Shown piece by piece: positions 1 through 9,770 of a DNA stretch of 21,460 bases; position 1 is the first letter of the stretch, and every line of letters begins with the position of its first letter. This DNA is from Welwitschia mirabilis (taxonomy: Eukaryota; Gnetophyta; Gnetopsida; Welwitschiales), in NCBI GenBank assembly GCA_051453625.1, contig JBOZIK010000001.1, forward strand, positions 93,583,100 through 93,604,559, in the 5' to 3' direction. The position numbers and the translations under genes are program-made. Below the pieces are notes generated by a model that was not told the DNA's origin, did no database searches, and saw nothing but the letters and a program-made list of their open reading frames with translations.

Positions 1-1060
1 TTTCCTCCTTTTTACTTTAGCATGGTTTTTCTAGAGGCTTCATTAATAGAACTTTATTTAGAAAAGTTTTAAATGATGATTTAATTTTAGTTCAAATCTA
101 TGTATATAATATTATTTTTGGGTCAATAAATGTAAAATTATTAAATGATTTTGCAAGTCTATTGAGTTTTAACTTTGAAATGAACATGGTTTAACTAATA
201 AATATGTTTTTAGGACTACAAATTTAATAACATAAAGATATTATTTTTATAAGTCAAAAGAAGCACTCCTTAGATTTAATCAAAAAATTCAAACTTAAGA
301 ATGCAAAATGTATGGACTCTCCAATGGCCACAAATGTTAAAATTTCTCTTGATGAAGATGGTAAGGATATGGATCAAAAAGTATATCATAGTATTATTGA
401 AAGTCTATTGTATCTAATGACTAGTCTTCCTGACATAGCTTTTAGTGTTAGTTTGTGTGCTAGGTATTAAAGGAAACCAAAGAAATCACATCTTACTACT
501 GTAAAGAGAATACTTCACTATGTAAAATGTACTCTCAATTTTGGTTTATAGTTTTCAAATAATCATCCCTTAAGCTTAATAGATTATAGCAATGAGGGTT
601 GGCCCAAATTCAAAGATGATCACAAGAGTATGAGTGGTGGATGTTTCTTCTTTGAAGATTATCTCATTGCCTAGTATAGCAAAAAACAATGCTTCATATC
701 TCTCTCTATAGCTAAAGTTGAGTACATAGTTGCTGGAGTCTGTTGCATTCAGACTTTATGGATGAAAGAAACCTTAAAGGATTATGGCTTAAACATCACA
801 GAAGTTCTTATTTTATGTGGAAACTCAAGTGCTATTCAAATTGCTTACAACCTAGTTCAGCATACTCACAGTAAGCATGTTATTTTATTTGAGAATTGGT
901 AGAAAAGAAAATAATTACATTAGAATATGTTTGTACTAAAGATCAATTAGCAGATATATTTATAAAACCTTTATCATCTTATCATTTCATAACTCTTCAT
1001 TACTTTTTACATATCAAGTCTAAAATGGATTTGAAAAACCCAGTCTCATCTGAACAATAG
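1..1060 (+). pseudogene. pol: pol 3' end: reverse transcriptase C-terminus and RNase H, decayed
   Basis: In copia elements this part copies element RNA into cDNA and removes the RNA strand. One frame reads through most of the region with stops rather than frameshifts. Near 99-110 the RT active-site box reads YVYN instead of YVDD, so both catalytic aspartates are lost. Further on are the connection (SLDLIKKFKLKNAK, DSPMATNVKISLDEDGKDMD) and RNase H pieces (DYSNEGWPKFKDD, CGNSSAIQIAYNLVQHTHSKH). The RNase H block usually written CDNxSA reads CGNSSA, a lost acidic residue. The true C-terminus is uncertain: D has a stop at 1058-1060, but the related copy at 9771 reads through that point. It is clearly non-functional. 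The 5' part lies outside the window. Confidence 0.9.
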
Positions 1061-1624
1061 ATTTCTATTAAGGGGTTCAAACCTTTCATTGTGATATAAT
1101 TTTGATCCCTAGTCAATCATCTTCACCAAGTGGGATAACTGCTCATCTTTCAGTTTCTTATTGTTAAACTTTTCCCTTCACTGGATTGTCCAACCATATT
1201 GTTGGGTCAACCAAATTCATCCTAATTTTTCTATAAAATCTTCTAGTCACTGGGTCAACCACAAATTTTTCTCAGGTCAAGCTCCTTTAGATTCGATTTT
1301 GGTTATATTAGGTTTACCGAGACTTTTACTTAGGTCAATTGACTTTACCTTAGTTTTATTTGTCAAAACTCTGTCTCACAGGTTTGACCACTTGTCTATC
1401 TAGGATTGATCATTTCCTTACTTTTTTAGTTTTAAAATCTTTACACAGGTTGATCAACCTATATGATCGGTCACTTGCATTTAAGGTGGTATGTCATGGA
1501 TTTTTAAAATCCACCCGCCCTTTTCCCTTGACTCATTTTCTTCTCTCTTCTCTATCATTTTCTCACCTCCTCTGGGAACTCTTTTCACTTTTTTCTATGC
1601 TTTTCTCTTAGATCTAGCTTTAAA
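1061..1624 (+). other. pol-to-extra-ORF spacer with GGGTCAACC-like motif array
   Basis: This non-coding stretch is conserved in the minus-strand copy at 9201-9770. It carries scattered copies of a degenerate motif: GGGTCAACC at 1204-1212 and 1252-1260, and variants near 1110, 1150, 1274, 1333, 1380, 1407, 1447 and 1468. The short ORFs that cross it are not conserved in the other copy and look accidental. Confidence 0.6.
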
Positions 1625-2629
1625 ATGGCTTATCAGTAGTCAGGAGAGGGTTTTAGGAAGAGAAGGAAGGAGGCTGCTATCAAACCATCAAGTTATGTTT
1701 TCTTCAGAATGAGTAGGGAGCAACTTATACATTTTGAGAAGCATTTTGAGACCAACTCCATTACTCTAGAAAGAACCTGTGAGCCTGTGCAAATTCTTAG
1801 CTTGATACAAGTCCAAACTCTATTGGAGGAAGTCAACTAGAATTATTTTATCCATGTGTTAGGCACCTACTACCCTCCAGTTACTAGGTTATTTTAATCA
1901 AATGCTAGACTTGATGTTGTCCATTCTACCTTGATTACTTTAATATTTAGCTATGAGATGTACATTACTATTAACCTTATAGCTTTTCTCACTAGGTTAC
2001 CTCCAGGAAACTGGGAAGAATATTGGCCCATGGCTGAGTCCTTTAAAGAAAATGAAGACATTACCATTCAACATATATGTGTCACTTATGTTACCTAGAA
2101 GAAAACTCTCAAAGCTTCCCAGCTTCTTTTAAAGTTTTGTCTTATACATCTTATTATGTCTTACAACTTCTTACCAATTACTGGGCATAGAGATAAGTTC
2201 TCTAACTATAGTGTCTTCCTTCTTTACTTGCTAGATAGGAGATGAGACATTGATACTTTTGATATTATGCTTAAGCACATGACCAACCACCTTCAGCCTC
2301 ATAAAAGACATGCCCTACCATATCCCTTTCTTATGACATGAATTTATTGTCACTTCGACATTCTACATCTTGCTTGATAGGAGATTCAGAAGTCCATGGG
2401 GCTTATTGATCGTGCCACTCTGTCAAGGATGCACATTTTTAAAGAACCTACTGCTCCTTCTAGGCCTAAGTTCAAGGCCTCTTAAACTCCAAATATCCTT
2501 TATCTTCTATGCTTTATCGACTTTTGAATCCATCACATCAAAGAATCACTCATTATCAGTGGTACTCAAGTGACTAACACCTCTTAAAGTGAGGGTACAT
2601 AGTATTCTAAAGCCTCTAAGTCTGATTGA
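1625..2629 (+). pseudogene. post-pol additional ORF (Sirevirus 'env-like' position), 334 codons with 12 internal stops
   Basis: A single frame runs from ATG 1625 to TGA 2627-2629 (335 codons including the stop) with no frameshift. It is broken only by in-frame stops at 1637, 1838, 1895, 2096, 2243, 2339, 2375, 2378, 2483, 2525, 2585 and 2600. The copy at 8200-9200 keeps the same frame, the same start context and the same SKSD-stop ending, and has sense codons at most of these stops, which supports a once-real protein. Recognisable blocks are VTRLF..SNARLD, PPGNWEEYWP, KTLKASQLLL, NFLPITGHRDK and HMTNHLQPHKRH. The pattern resembles, from memory, the plant domain called 'putative plant transposon protein' (Transposase_32). 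No signal peptide or membrane span is evident, so the env-like label reflects position only. Function is unknown. Confidence 0.72.
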
Positions 2630-2689
2630 GTTATTGTGTCTTTTCTTTATTTTCTCATTTTCCTTATCCTCCCTATTCTTGATTTTATC

Positions 2690-2700
2690 AAAAGGGGGAG
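2690..2700 (+). other. polypurine tract 1 of element D
   Basis: AAAAGGGGGAG follows the extra ORF by about 60 bp in the context TTTTATCAAAAGGGGGAGAAC. It lies about 230 bp before the LTR start, so it is an upstream member of a multi-PPT set rather than the tract next to the LTR. The minus-strand copy has it at 8133-8144. Confidence 0.7.
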
Positions 2701-2877
2701 AACAAATTGTACTTTTGTGTTGTTTTGAGCATTAATAAAAAATGTACTTCTTGTAATTCAAAATTTTTTATTAATACAAAGTCTTTTATCTTTACAAAAA
2801 TCTCTCTAATATTTACTAAATTTTTATTCATTTAAAACTCATATAAATTTAATTGATTACAAATTTAATTGATTTAT

Positions 2878-2931
2878 GGAGAGACCCACATATCCAATTA
2901 TTATTTTTCCTCAATCAATGACAAAGAGGAG
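2878..2931 (+). other. polypurine tracts 2 and 3 of element D, next to the LTR
   Basis: A second purine run (GGAGAGA, 2878-2884) and a third (AAAGAGGAG, 2923-2931) precede the LTR. The third sits immediately before the LTR start at 2934 and is the likely plus-strand primer site. The other copy has AGGGGGAGA (7942-7950) and a degraded AAAGTGGGC (7895-7903) at the same places. Confidence 0.55.
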
Positions 2932-2933
2932 TT

Positions 2934-4215
2934 TATTGAGAACTTATTATTATTGATTAATTTAACAAGTTTTTGTAATTAGTCAATTGTGTAGAGATTT
3001 TATAGCACCAGACAACTGATTCACATCTCTGAGTGACCGCCCTATTAAGAACTATAAAACTACTTTAGTTTTGGGTGACCGATCCTATCCTACTAGGGAA
3101 CTACACTGAGACATTAGGAAGAAGATCAGTTCTAGAACAGGTGACCATGCAAATCTTCTCCTGTAACCTAGTCAAAACTTCTATGAAAGAAGCATGAGCA
3201 AATGCTCAGAAAATCAAGGGCAACCATGTTATAATCTGCTGAGTTTAGTCTTATGACAGTATGTAGAACTGACCAATGATACACAAGCGACCACATGATA
3301 ATCTATGAAAGCTTAGTCTATTAACAGTAAAGATAACCAAATAGGTAGACATGGTTGATTGGACAATAATCTATAAAAGTTTAATCTCTTAATAGTAAGG
3401 GTGATCAAATAACTCAGTTATGGGTGACCGCATACTGGCCAGAATCTACCCTCACAAGGTCAACCGATTCATCAAAGTAAGGGCGAATAACATAAGGTCA
3501 ACTGCATATTTACATAAGGACAACCAAACATTTATCTGTTTCATACTAAGAAATCTATGATAAATAAGGGTAACTAAAGCAAAGAAAGAAGGATGAACCA
3601 ATACTAGGGCAACCAAGTTAGTTTCTAGATCAATCATATATATCACAAATGTAACCATTACATTTCAGATGGTTCATCAAAAAACATGAAATGTTACAAT
3701 GGTTTACTTTACTTCTCTTAAATGGTTACCTTGTAAACCTTTACTATTTAAGCTTTCTTATAATCAAAAGGAACACACCTCTTTCTTACACATCAATGAA
3801 TATGAGAAGAAAACTGTCACACCATTTTATCATTGTATCTGAATAAGCTGTAAGTTCAAATTTCTATTTGAAATTCTTATTGTATCATCTATTATGAGAT
3901 ATTGATATACCATTAAAAGCATATCTGTGCATCAGTTCATTCATCCTACTCTCTTCCTTTCATGGTTGTGGGTTAGTCCTAAAATCCTCTGATGTTGAAA
4001 TAGATTATTGGTAAGCCTGAAAACCAATCTTTGAGATTAATATATGCCACCTAGGTATAGGAGGTCTAAGGGGCTAAAGGGGGGTGTCTATTTACCATTA
4101 AAATATCCTGCATTTGTGTTTGTAAATTTCTTTATTTTATTTTTAGGTTTTAAAGATCATGAATATTGGTTCTAAGACCTATTCACCCTTCTCTAAGGTC
4201 GATCCATAATTATCA
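2934..4215 (+). repeat. 3' LTR of element D (about 1282 bp)
   Basis: The left end is set by comparison with the 5' LTR at 16437-17606, whose homology stops at the same point. The start reads TATTGAGAAC, a decayed form of the TGTTGAGAAC seen in the copy ending at 7891. The right end is TCA at 4213-4215, matching TTTTCA at the end of the other LTRs. It holds at least 15 copies of a degenerate GGGYRACC motif between 3033 and 3656 and a TATA-like CTATTTAAGC at 3744-3753. It has one copy of a 66-bp unit that is tandemly doubled in the other two LTRs. The minus-strand ORF at 3452-3658 is an accident of the motif array. Confidence 0.82.
3744..3753 (+). promoter_or_regulatory. TATA-like box in LTR of element D
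   Basis: CTATTTAAGC lies about 810 bp into the LTR. Nearly the same decamer occurs at the equivalent place in the two other LTRs (7064-7073 and 16900-16909, minus strand), although the surrounding sequence has diverged by roughly 15%. Placing transcription initiation just downstream is inference. Confidence 0.4.
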
Positions 4216-6595
4216 ATTAGGAACATAAGTAAAGATAGAGATAATAAAGTCTATAACATCTGAAGAGAATCTACTTGTGAGTATATAAATGTGCATATGA
4301 TGTCTTCAAGCATCCTCTAGATAGGCATCTAATTGCCACTCAATTTATTAAGTAATATGAGAATTCTAGTGTTAACATGCTTGACCCAAGGATGAACAAA
4401 AAACAAGTATGTTCAAGAATGTCTTATTCTTAATTTTTCTTTCTCCATTCAATGATTGACTCATGTTGACAAGTGCTTATCACCTATAATGGAATCAACC
4501 TTCATTATAATATTTACCATTGCAATAATCTCTTTAGTATTCAATATTACATTTGAATTTATATTGTTATTATGTGTTCTCTCAATAATAAAATCTAGTT
4601 CTTAGATTTATTCTTCTTATTCATTATATAATTTCTATTACCTATATATGTGTTAAGCATTTGTGTCTTTTATAATATAACCTATGAATAATTAAGATGA
4701 ATCATATCCTTAATAACCACATTTTATATATAATAAATCCCATTAAATGATTAACCAATATCATTATGGATATAACCACAACCACATGGATAACTTATGA
4801 TTCTTGGTTATCCTCATGAGGGAATAGGCTCTAATTATATTCAATTAGTTGAGTTGGTTAATTAGATAACACCCTTAATTCCATTATTGTTAGGATGTTT
4901 GTGTTAATGATTTTTTATATGCATCTAGAGGAATAAGTCCCATTAGCACAAAAGAGCAAAAAAGGTGAAGAGAAATTAATATCTATTCTCTTTTTTAAAA
5001 ACTTTGATAAAGAGATTTAACTCACTTTAACTTAGGTTTCAAAATCTAACAAAAACTTTAAGAAGGCATACATGATGGTTTTCTCAAATAACCTAATTTA
5101 ATGGAAACTACTGCATAATAACAATATCCAAACATCCATATAATTAATGTGTAGATTGGATGAAACCCTATAATCAAAGAAGCATGTAATTTTATAGTCA
5201 AGAAAAAATTTATCTCCTACAACCAATTTATATAGCTTTACTTGGGGTAAACTCTACTATCTTATTTGTTTTATTGAACATATTTTATTTTTCATTAACT
5301 AGTAAGGCTAACGATATCACTACTATTATATGAGGATGGAGTATTCAAATAAATTTTAAGTGCTTAATACATTATAATATGAGGTTAAACAATTCATATT
5401 ACTAGATTATTATGGTTGAACACGATGAATGACAAGATTAGCATTTTGTAAAAAAACTTACAGATACTTTTGGAGCTTAATAATGAATCATACTTCATAA
5501 TGACATACTATTCATTAAGATATCTTGTAACCATGAAATATGCAGAATCTGAAATTCTATATAATGAAAAGTTTGATTGGGTTTTACTTATGGAGAATTA
5601 CATGTAGCATAAGCCTTGTGAAATATTTTGTTTTTAATAGCTTCACTTAATGTGTCAACAATTGGATGTAAAACATTGTTGATAAACCATATATTCTAAA
5701 TATAAAGGAATTGATCATAAAATATCTAAATTCTATTAATATGATGGATGAAATGATGAGGGAATTAAATCCATTCGAGTCACTACTATTAATGGAATCA
5801 ATGATAAAGAAATTGTTAGAGCTTATACCACTTTCTAATGGTTTGGATTGTTATTTATAAATTATAAAAAGTTTATCATCATTAACATAAATATGAAGGG
5901 GATTAAAAAGAATATAATTTCTAATATATTAATGTAAAAGAAGTGTGTTTACTCAATCATATAAGGAATTAACATTAGTTAATCCGTCTTACATCTAAGA
6001 TGTATAAGGAATGAAAAAGAGCATGAAGGAATTCCAACATTTCTTTTTATTAGTTGAATCATTTAATATTTGTAAAATTAATTTTGTAGAATTAACTAAT
6101 CCCATTTCTTATATAAATGAATGTATCTTAGCATGTTTGGACTATTACAAAAAATGAACTAAATTAATAACAATAAAGGAATATGCTTGAATTGCTACAA
6201 TACTTTTCTTCAAGTAGTATATCCTTAATTGGTTTAAGATTCTAAAACTTCTTATATAATATAATTGAATTAACTTTACAAATAAGGCATTATTCTAAAT
6301 TCTTATGGCATGAAGCATAATCTTAACATATGATCAATAGGTACATGGTTAAGTAAAGGTTATAAATAGAGATATTTAAATTTTTTTCTAAAATCAATTT
6401 GAAAATATAAAAATAATTGATCACATGAACTACCTCAAGTATTATGGTCTATTTGTACCTCTTAGAAGAATTCCATAGGTTATATAATATCTAAGCTAGT
6501 TTATAATAAAATTCTAACTTTGGTAATTAAACTAGAATACTCGATTTCACTTGCTATTACTAAGTTTAATCTTGACTTGTATACTTACTAAAAGA
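4216..6595. other. AT-rich intergenic DNA, no gene recognised
   Basis: About 2.4 kb separate the facing 3' LTRs of D and A/C. No frame stays open far or matches a family I recognise on either strand. The stretch 4590-4860 has a feel of diverged LTR (repeated att/aacca words), but I cannot show ends, PBS or PPT. If the A/C element is removed, this stretch joins directly to 17612-18774, so both are probably remains of the same pre-insertion locus. Confidence 0.5.
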
Positions 6596-6600
6596 AAAGG
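6596..6600. repeat. target-site duplication AAAGG, left copy
   Basis: The five bases next to the TG at 6601 (the outer end of the 3' LTR) are aaagg, identical to 17607-17611 next to the outer end of the 5' LTR. Five base pairs is the usual duplication length for Ty1/copia integration. Confidence 0.75.
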
Positions 6601-7063
6601 TGAAAATAGTGAATCAACCCTAGAAGGGGATGAATAGGTCTTAAAGCCAATTTCCGTACTCTTCAAAACTTGTAAATAAAATAAACAAATATATAAAACA
6701 TTGGTGCAAGATATTTTAATGGTGGATAGACACCACCCTTCAGCCCTTAGACCTCCTATCTCTAGTTGGCATATATTAACTTCCAAGATTGGTTTTCAGG
6801 CTTATCAAAAACCTATTCCAACATTAGAGGATTTTAAGGCTAATCCTCAACCACAGAAGAAAGGAGGTAGGATGGATGAACTAATGCATATATTTTCTTT
6901 TAATGGTGCAGTAATTTCTTCTTCATAGAAGATGCAACGATAGCTTCAAATAAAAATCTAAACTTATAGCTTATTCAGATATAATGATTGAATGATATTA
7001 TAGTTGGTCTTTTTCTATTTGTTGATGTGATAAAAAGAGATGCCTTCATTTGATTAGAGGATA

Positions 7064-7073
7064 GCTTAAATAG
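7064..7073 (-). promoter_or_regulatory. TATA-like box in 3' LTR of element A/C
   Basis: Minus-strand CTATTTAAGC lies about 820 bp from the LTR start, identical to the decamer in element D. In a 3' LTR such a promoter would drive transcription outward into 4216-6600. Confidence 0.4.
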
Positions 7074-7629
7074 ATGAAGTACATAAGATAACCATTTAAG
7101 AGAAGGAAAGTAAATCGTTGTGATATTGCATGCTTTTTGATGAATCAAATATAAATGCAATGGTTACATTTGTATTACATACAATTGACCTGGAGACAAA
7201 CTCAGTTACATTAGTATCCAGTTTTCCTTCTTTCTTATCTTCAGTTGCCCTTGTTTACTATAGATTTCTCAGTATAGAATAGGTAAACATTTGGTCGCCC
7301 TTATGAAAGTATGTGATCGACCTTCATTCAGTCACCCTTACTTTGATGATTCAGTCAACCTTGTGAGAATAGATTCTAGGTAATATGTGGTCACCTATAA
7401 CTAAGTTATTTGGTCGCCCTTTCTATTATGAGCTTTAATCTTTCATAGAATGTCATGCAGTTACCCAGGTATAACTGGTTAGTCACCTATACTATCATGA
7501 GACTGAACTTACCATATTGTAATACGGTCACCCTTATATTTTATCCATGGTCACTTCTTTTACTCTAGTTTTTCACAGAGGTTCTGACTGGCTCACTCAA
7601 CTATATTTTCATAGTCGCTTATGCTAGAA

Positions 7630-7761
7630 CTGATCTTCTTCTTGATGTATTAGCGTGATTACTTAGTAACATACACTCAGTCACCCATTCTGCAACCATT
7701 CTTCTTCTTGATGTATCAGTTTAGTCGTCCTGTATGATAGGTTTTGTCACCCAAACCTGAA
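7630..7761 (-). repeat. tandem pair of 66-bp units in 3' LTR
   Basis: The string cttcttcttgatgtat recurs with a period of exactly 66 bp (cttcttcttg at 7635 and 7701). Flanking words in the two units correspond imperfectly. The 5' LTR of the same element has the same pair at 17345-17476, while the LTR of D has a single unit near 3085-3140. Confidence 0.65.
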
Positions 7762-7894
7762 GTAATTTTATAGTTCTTAATAGATCAGTCATCTAGTTAT
7801 AAGAATTGATTACCCATTACTAGAAAGTCTCTACACAATTGACTAACTATAAAAACTGGTTAAATTAATCAATAACAATAGGTTCTCAACAAAT

Positions 7895-7950
7895 GCCCAC
7901 TTTATCATTGATTAAAGAAAAATAATAATTTAACATATGGGTCTCCCCCT
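7895..7950 (-). other. polypurine tracts 2 and 3 of element A/C
   Basis: On the minus strand, AGGGGGAGA (7950-7942) and a degraded AAAGTGGGC (7903-7895) precede the LTR start at 7891 in the layout GTGGGCATT then TGTTGAG. The tract next to the LTR is mutated relative to the usual G-run. Confidence 0.55.
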
Positions 7951-8132
7951 AACTTAATTAACTTCATAATCGATTAAATTTATATAAGTTTTGCATGTCA
8001 AATTCTAATAAAGATCAGAGAGATTTTCATAGTGAAAAGAGACTTCTTGTATTAATCAAAAGTTGAATTATAATATAAGAAGTACTTTTTTTTGATAAAC
8101 TGCAAAAATTAACAACATAACTACAAATTGTT

Positions 8133-8144
8133 CTTCCCCTTTTT
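8133..8144 (-). other. polypurine tract 1 of element A/C
   Basis: Minus-strand AAAAAGGGGAAG lies about 55 bp past the stop of the extra ORF and about 240 bp before the 3' LTR. It occupies the same place as 2690-2700 in element D. Confidence 0.65.
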
Positions 8145-8199
8145 GATAAAATCAAGAATAAGGAGTACAAAGAAAACTAGAAAATAAGAAAAAGAAGAC

Positions 8200-9200
8200 T
8201 CAATCTGATTTAGAGGACTCAGAAGAATGAGCACCCTCACTTTGAGAGGCGTCAGCCACTGCAGTACCACTAGCAATAAGATATTCTTTGATATGATGAA
8301 TTTGTAAGTTGATACAGTGCAGAAGATGAAAGATCTCTGAAGTTTGAGAGGCCTTGACTTTAGACCTAAAAGGAGTAGCTAGTTCTTTAAATATGTGCAT
8401 CTTGGATAAAGTAGTATGATCAATAGGTCTTAAGGGCTTCTGAATCTCTTGTCAAGATAGATGTAAAATGTCAAAGTGACAATAAATCCATGTGATGGGA
8501 AAGGGATATGGTAGGCATGCCTCTTATGAGGCTGAAGCTGATTAGCCATGTGCTTAAGAATGATACCAAGAGTATCAATATCTCATCTCCTATCTAGTGA
8601 GTAAAGAAGAAAGACCTTGTATTTGAAGAGCTCATATCTATGTCTAGCAACTGATAATAAGTTATAGGATATGATAAGGTGTAGAAGATAAAATATTAGA
8701 AGAAGCTGGGAAGCTTTAAGAGTATTTTTCCAAGTAACATGTGTACCACAAGCATGTTGAGTGGTAATGTTCTTTTCTTCAAAGGACTTAGCCCTGGGTC
8801 AGTATTCCCCCTAGTTTCCTCAAGGTAACCCACTGAGGGAAGCTATGAGGTTAGTAGTAATATGCATCTCATGGCTAAAAATTGAAGTAATGAAAGTAGA
8901 TTGAGAAGCATCAAATCTAACATTGGAATAAAATAACCTGGTTACCAGAGAGCAGCAGGTACCAAACACATAGAGAAAATAACCCAATTTGACCTCTTTT
9001 AGTAAAGTCTAGACCTCCCTTAGGCTTAAAAATTATACAAGCTCATAGGTTCTTTCCAAAGCTATAGGGTTGGTTTCAAAATACTTCTCAAAATGTCTAA
9101 CTTACTTAGTGTTCATTCTTGAGAAAACATAACTTGATGGTTTAATAGTAGCCTCCTTTCTTTTCATTCTGGATTCCTCTCCTAGCTGCTAAGAAGCCAT
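8200..9200 (-). pseudogene. post-pol additional ORF of element A/C, broken
   Basis: The reading frame starts at ATG 9200-9198 and ends at TGA 8202-8200. It aligns along its whole length with the ORF at 1625-2629. Its length is 1001 versus 1005 bp, explained by a 3-bp in-frame deletion and a 1-bp deletion near 8513 that shifts the frame. It carries several in-frame stops, mostly at sites where the other copy has sense codons, but two TGA codons (after the DRR block and before QEIQK) occur in both copies. The last 66 residues (8400-8200) remain open and end in a serine/acidic tail (SEGAHSSESSKSD). Conserved blocks include VTRLFYSN, EMHITTNLIA, TLKASQLLL and HMANQLQPHKRH. It resembles the plant Transposase_32-type domain from memory. 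Function is unknown and it is now non-functional. Confidence 0.72.
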
Positions 9201-9770
9201 TTTAAGTTAGATCTAAGAGAAAAACATGAGAAAATTTGAAGAGAGGCCCCACATAAACTAAGAAAATGATAGAAGATAAGTATTAAAATAAGTAAAGGAA
9301 AAGGATGGATGGATTTTAAAAATCTGTAGTACACTGTTTTAAATGCGAGTGACTAATTGGTAAGATCAGTTAACCTGTGTAAAATTTTTAAACTAGAAAA
9401 GTAAGGTGGAAATTGACCCTAACTAAATGAGCAGTCAACCCTATAAGATGAGGTTTTAACAGTCAAAACTGAATCAAAGTCAGTCGATCTAAGAAAGTAT
9501 TAAGTTTAATTCAATGTAACCGAAATTGGATCTTAATGAGGTTAATCGAAGAAAAACTTATGGTTAACCTAGAACCTAGAAGATTTAATAGGAAAACTAG
9601 TAGAAAACAGTTGACCCAATGGTATGGTTAGTTGAGCCAGTAGAGGGAAAGCTTTAACAGTAAGAAACTAAAAGACGAGCAGTCACCCTACTGTGAGAAG
9701 TAGATCAACTGGGGTTCAAACTTATATTACAATAAAAGGTTTAAACCCCTCAACTAAACTCTGTTGTTCA
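9201..9770 (-). other. pol-to-extra-ORF spacer of element A/C with motif array
   Basis: Non-coding, homologous to 1061-1624. Plus-strand motif copies include AGTCAACCC (9433-9441), CAGTCGATC near 9481, AGTTGACCC (9609-9617) and AGTCACCC (9681-9688). Many contain TTGAC or its complement, the W-box core bound by WRKY factors. A regulatory role is inference. Confidence 0.55.

Larger units (their letters stand above)
1..4215 (+). mobile_element. Sirevirus-type Ty1/copia element D, 3' portion
   Basis: This is the right-hand part of an LTR retrotransposon entering from the left edge. In order it holds the end of RT, RNase H, a non-coding spacer, an extra ORF, polypurine tracts and a 3' LTR. The whole stretch is collinear with the minus-strand element at 6601-10833: position 1 matches 10833 and position 4215 matches 6601, so the arms are 4215 and 4233 bp with few indels. 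The family is Sirevirus-like because of the extra ORF after pol, repeated polypurine tracts and an LTR of about 1.28 kb. All coding parts carry stops, so it is non-autonomous. The 5-bp right flank is attag (4216-4220); the matching left duplication lies outside the window. Confidence 0.88.
6601..7891 (-). repeat. 3' LTR of element A/C (1291 bp)
   Basis: On the minus strand it begins TGTTGAGAACC at 7891 and ends ACTATTTTCA at 6601, with TG/CA termini. It aligns throughout with the 5' LTR at 16437-17606 and with the LTR of element D. It contains the degenerate motif array (plus-strand GGTCGCCC at 7293 and 7412, AGTCACCC at 7330 and 7679, GGTCACCC at 7526, AGTCAACC at 7363, AGTTACCC at 7459, and others). 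It also has a 66-bp tandem duplication at 7630-7761 and a TATA-like box at 7064-7073. Short ORFs at 6547-6786, 6701-6928 and 6975-7160 lie in the LTR and have no protein meaning. Confidence 0.88.

Noticed and set aside
1161-1712. Overlapping short + strand ORFs
   Set aside because: They lie in the spacer and start of the extra ORF in other frames, and are not conserved in the copy at 9201-9770.
2370-2573. 67-codon + strand ORF
   Set aside because: It lies in a different frame from the extra ORF shared by both copies.
1625-2629. Calling the extra ORF a retroviral-type envelope gene
   Set aside because: No signal peptide, membrane span or cleavage site is visible; only its position resembles env.
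3033-3656. Possible CRISPR-like repeat array
   Set aside because: Units are only about 8 bp, degenerate and irregularly spaced, in a plant LTR; no cas genes.
2708-4215. LTR start right after the first polypurine tract (2708 in D, 8125 in A/C), with the 5' LTR truncated
   Set aside because: The 5' LTR homology stops exactly at the TGTTGAG equivalent (17606), another purine tract abuts that point, and the 5-bp duplication fits only this boundary.
6547-7160. Short ORFs on both strands at the 3' LTR
   Set aside because: They fall in LTR DNA; the matching LTRs do not keep these frames open.
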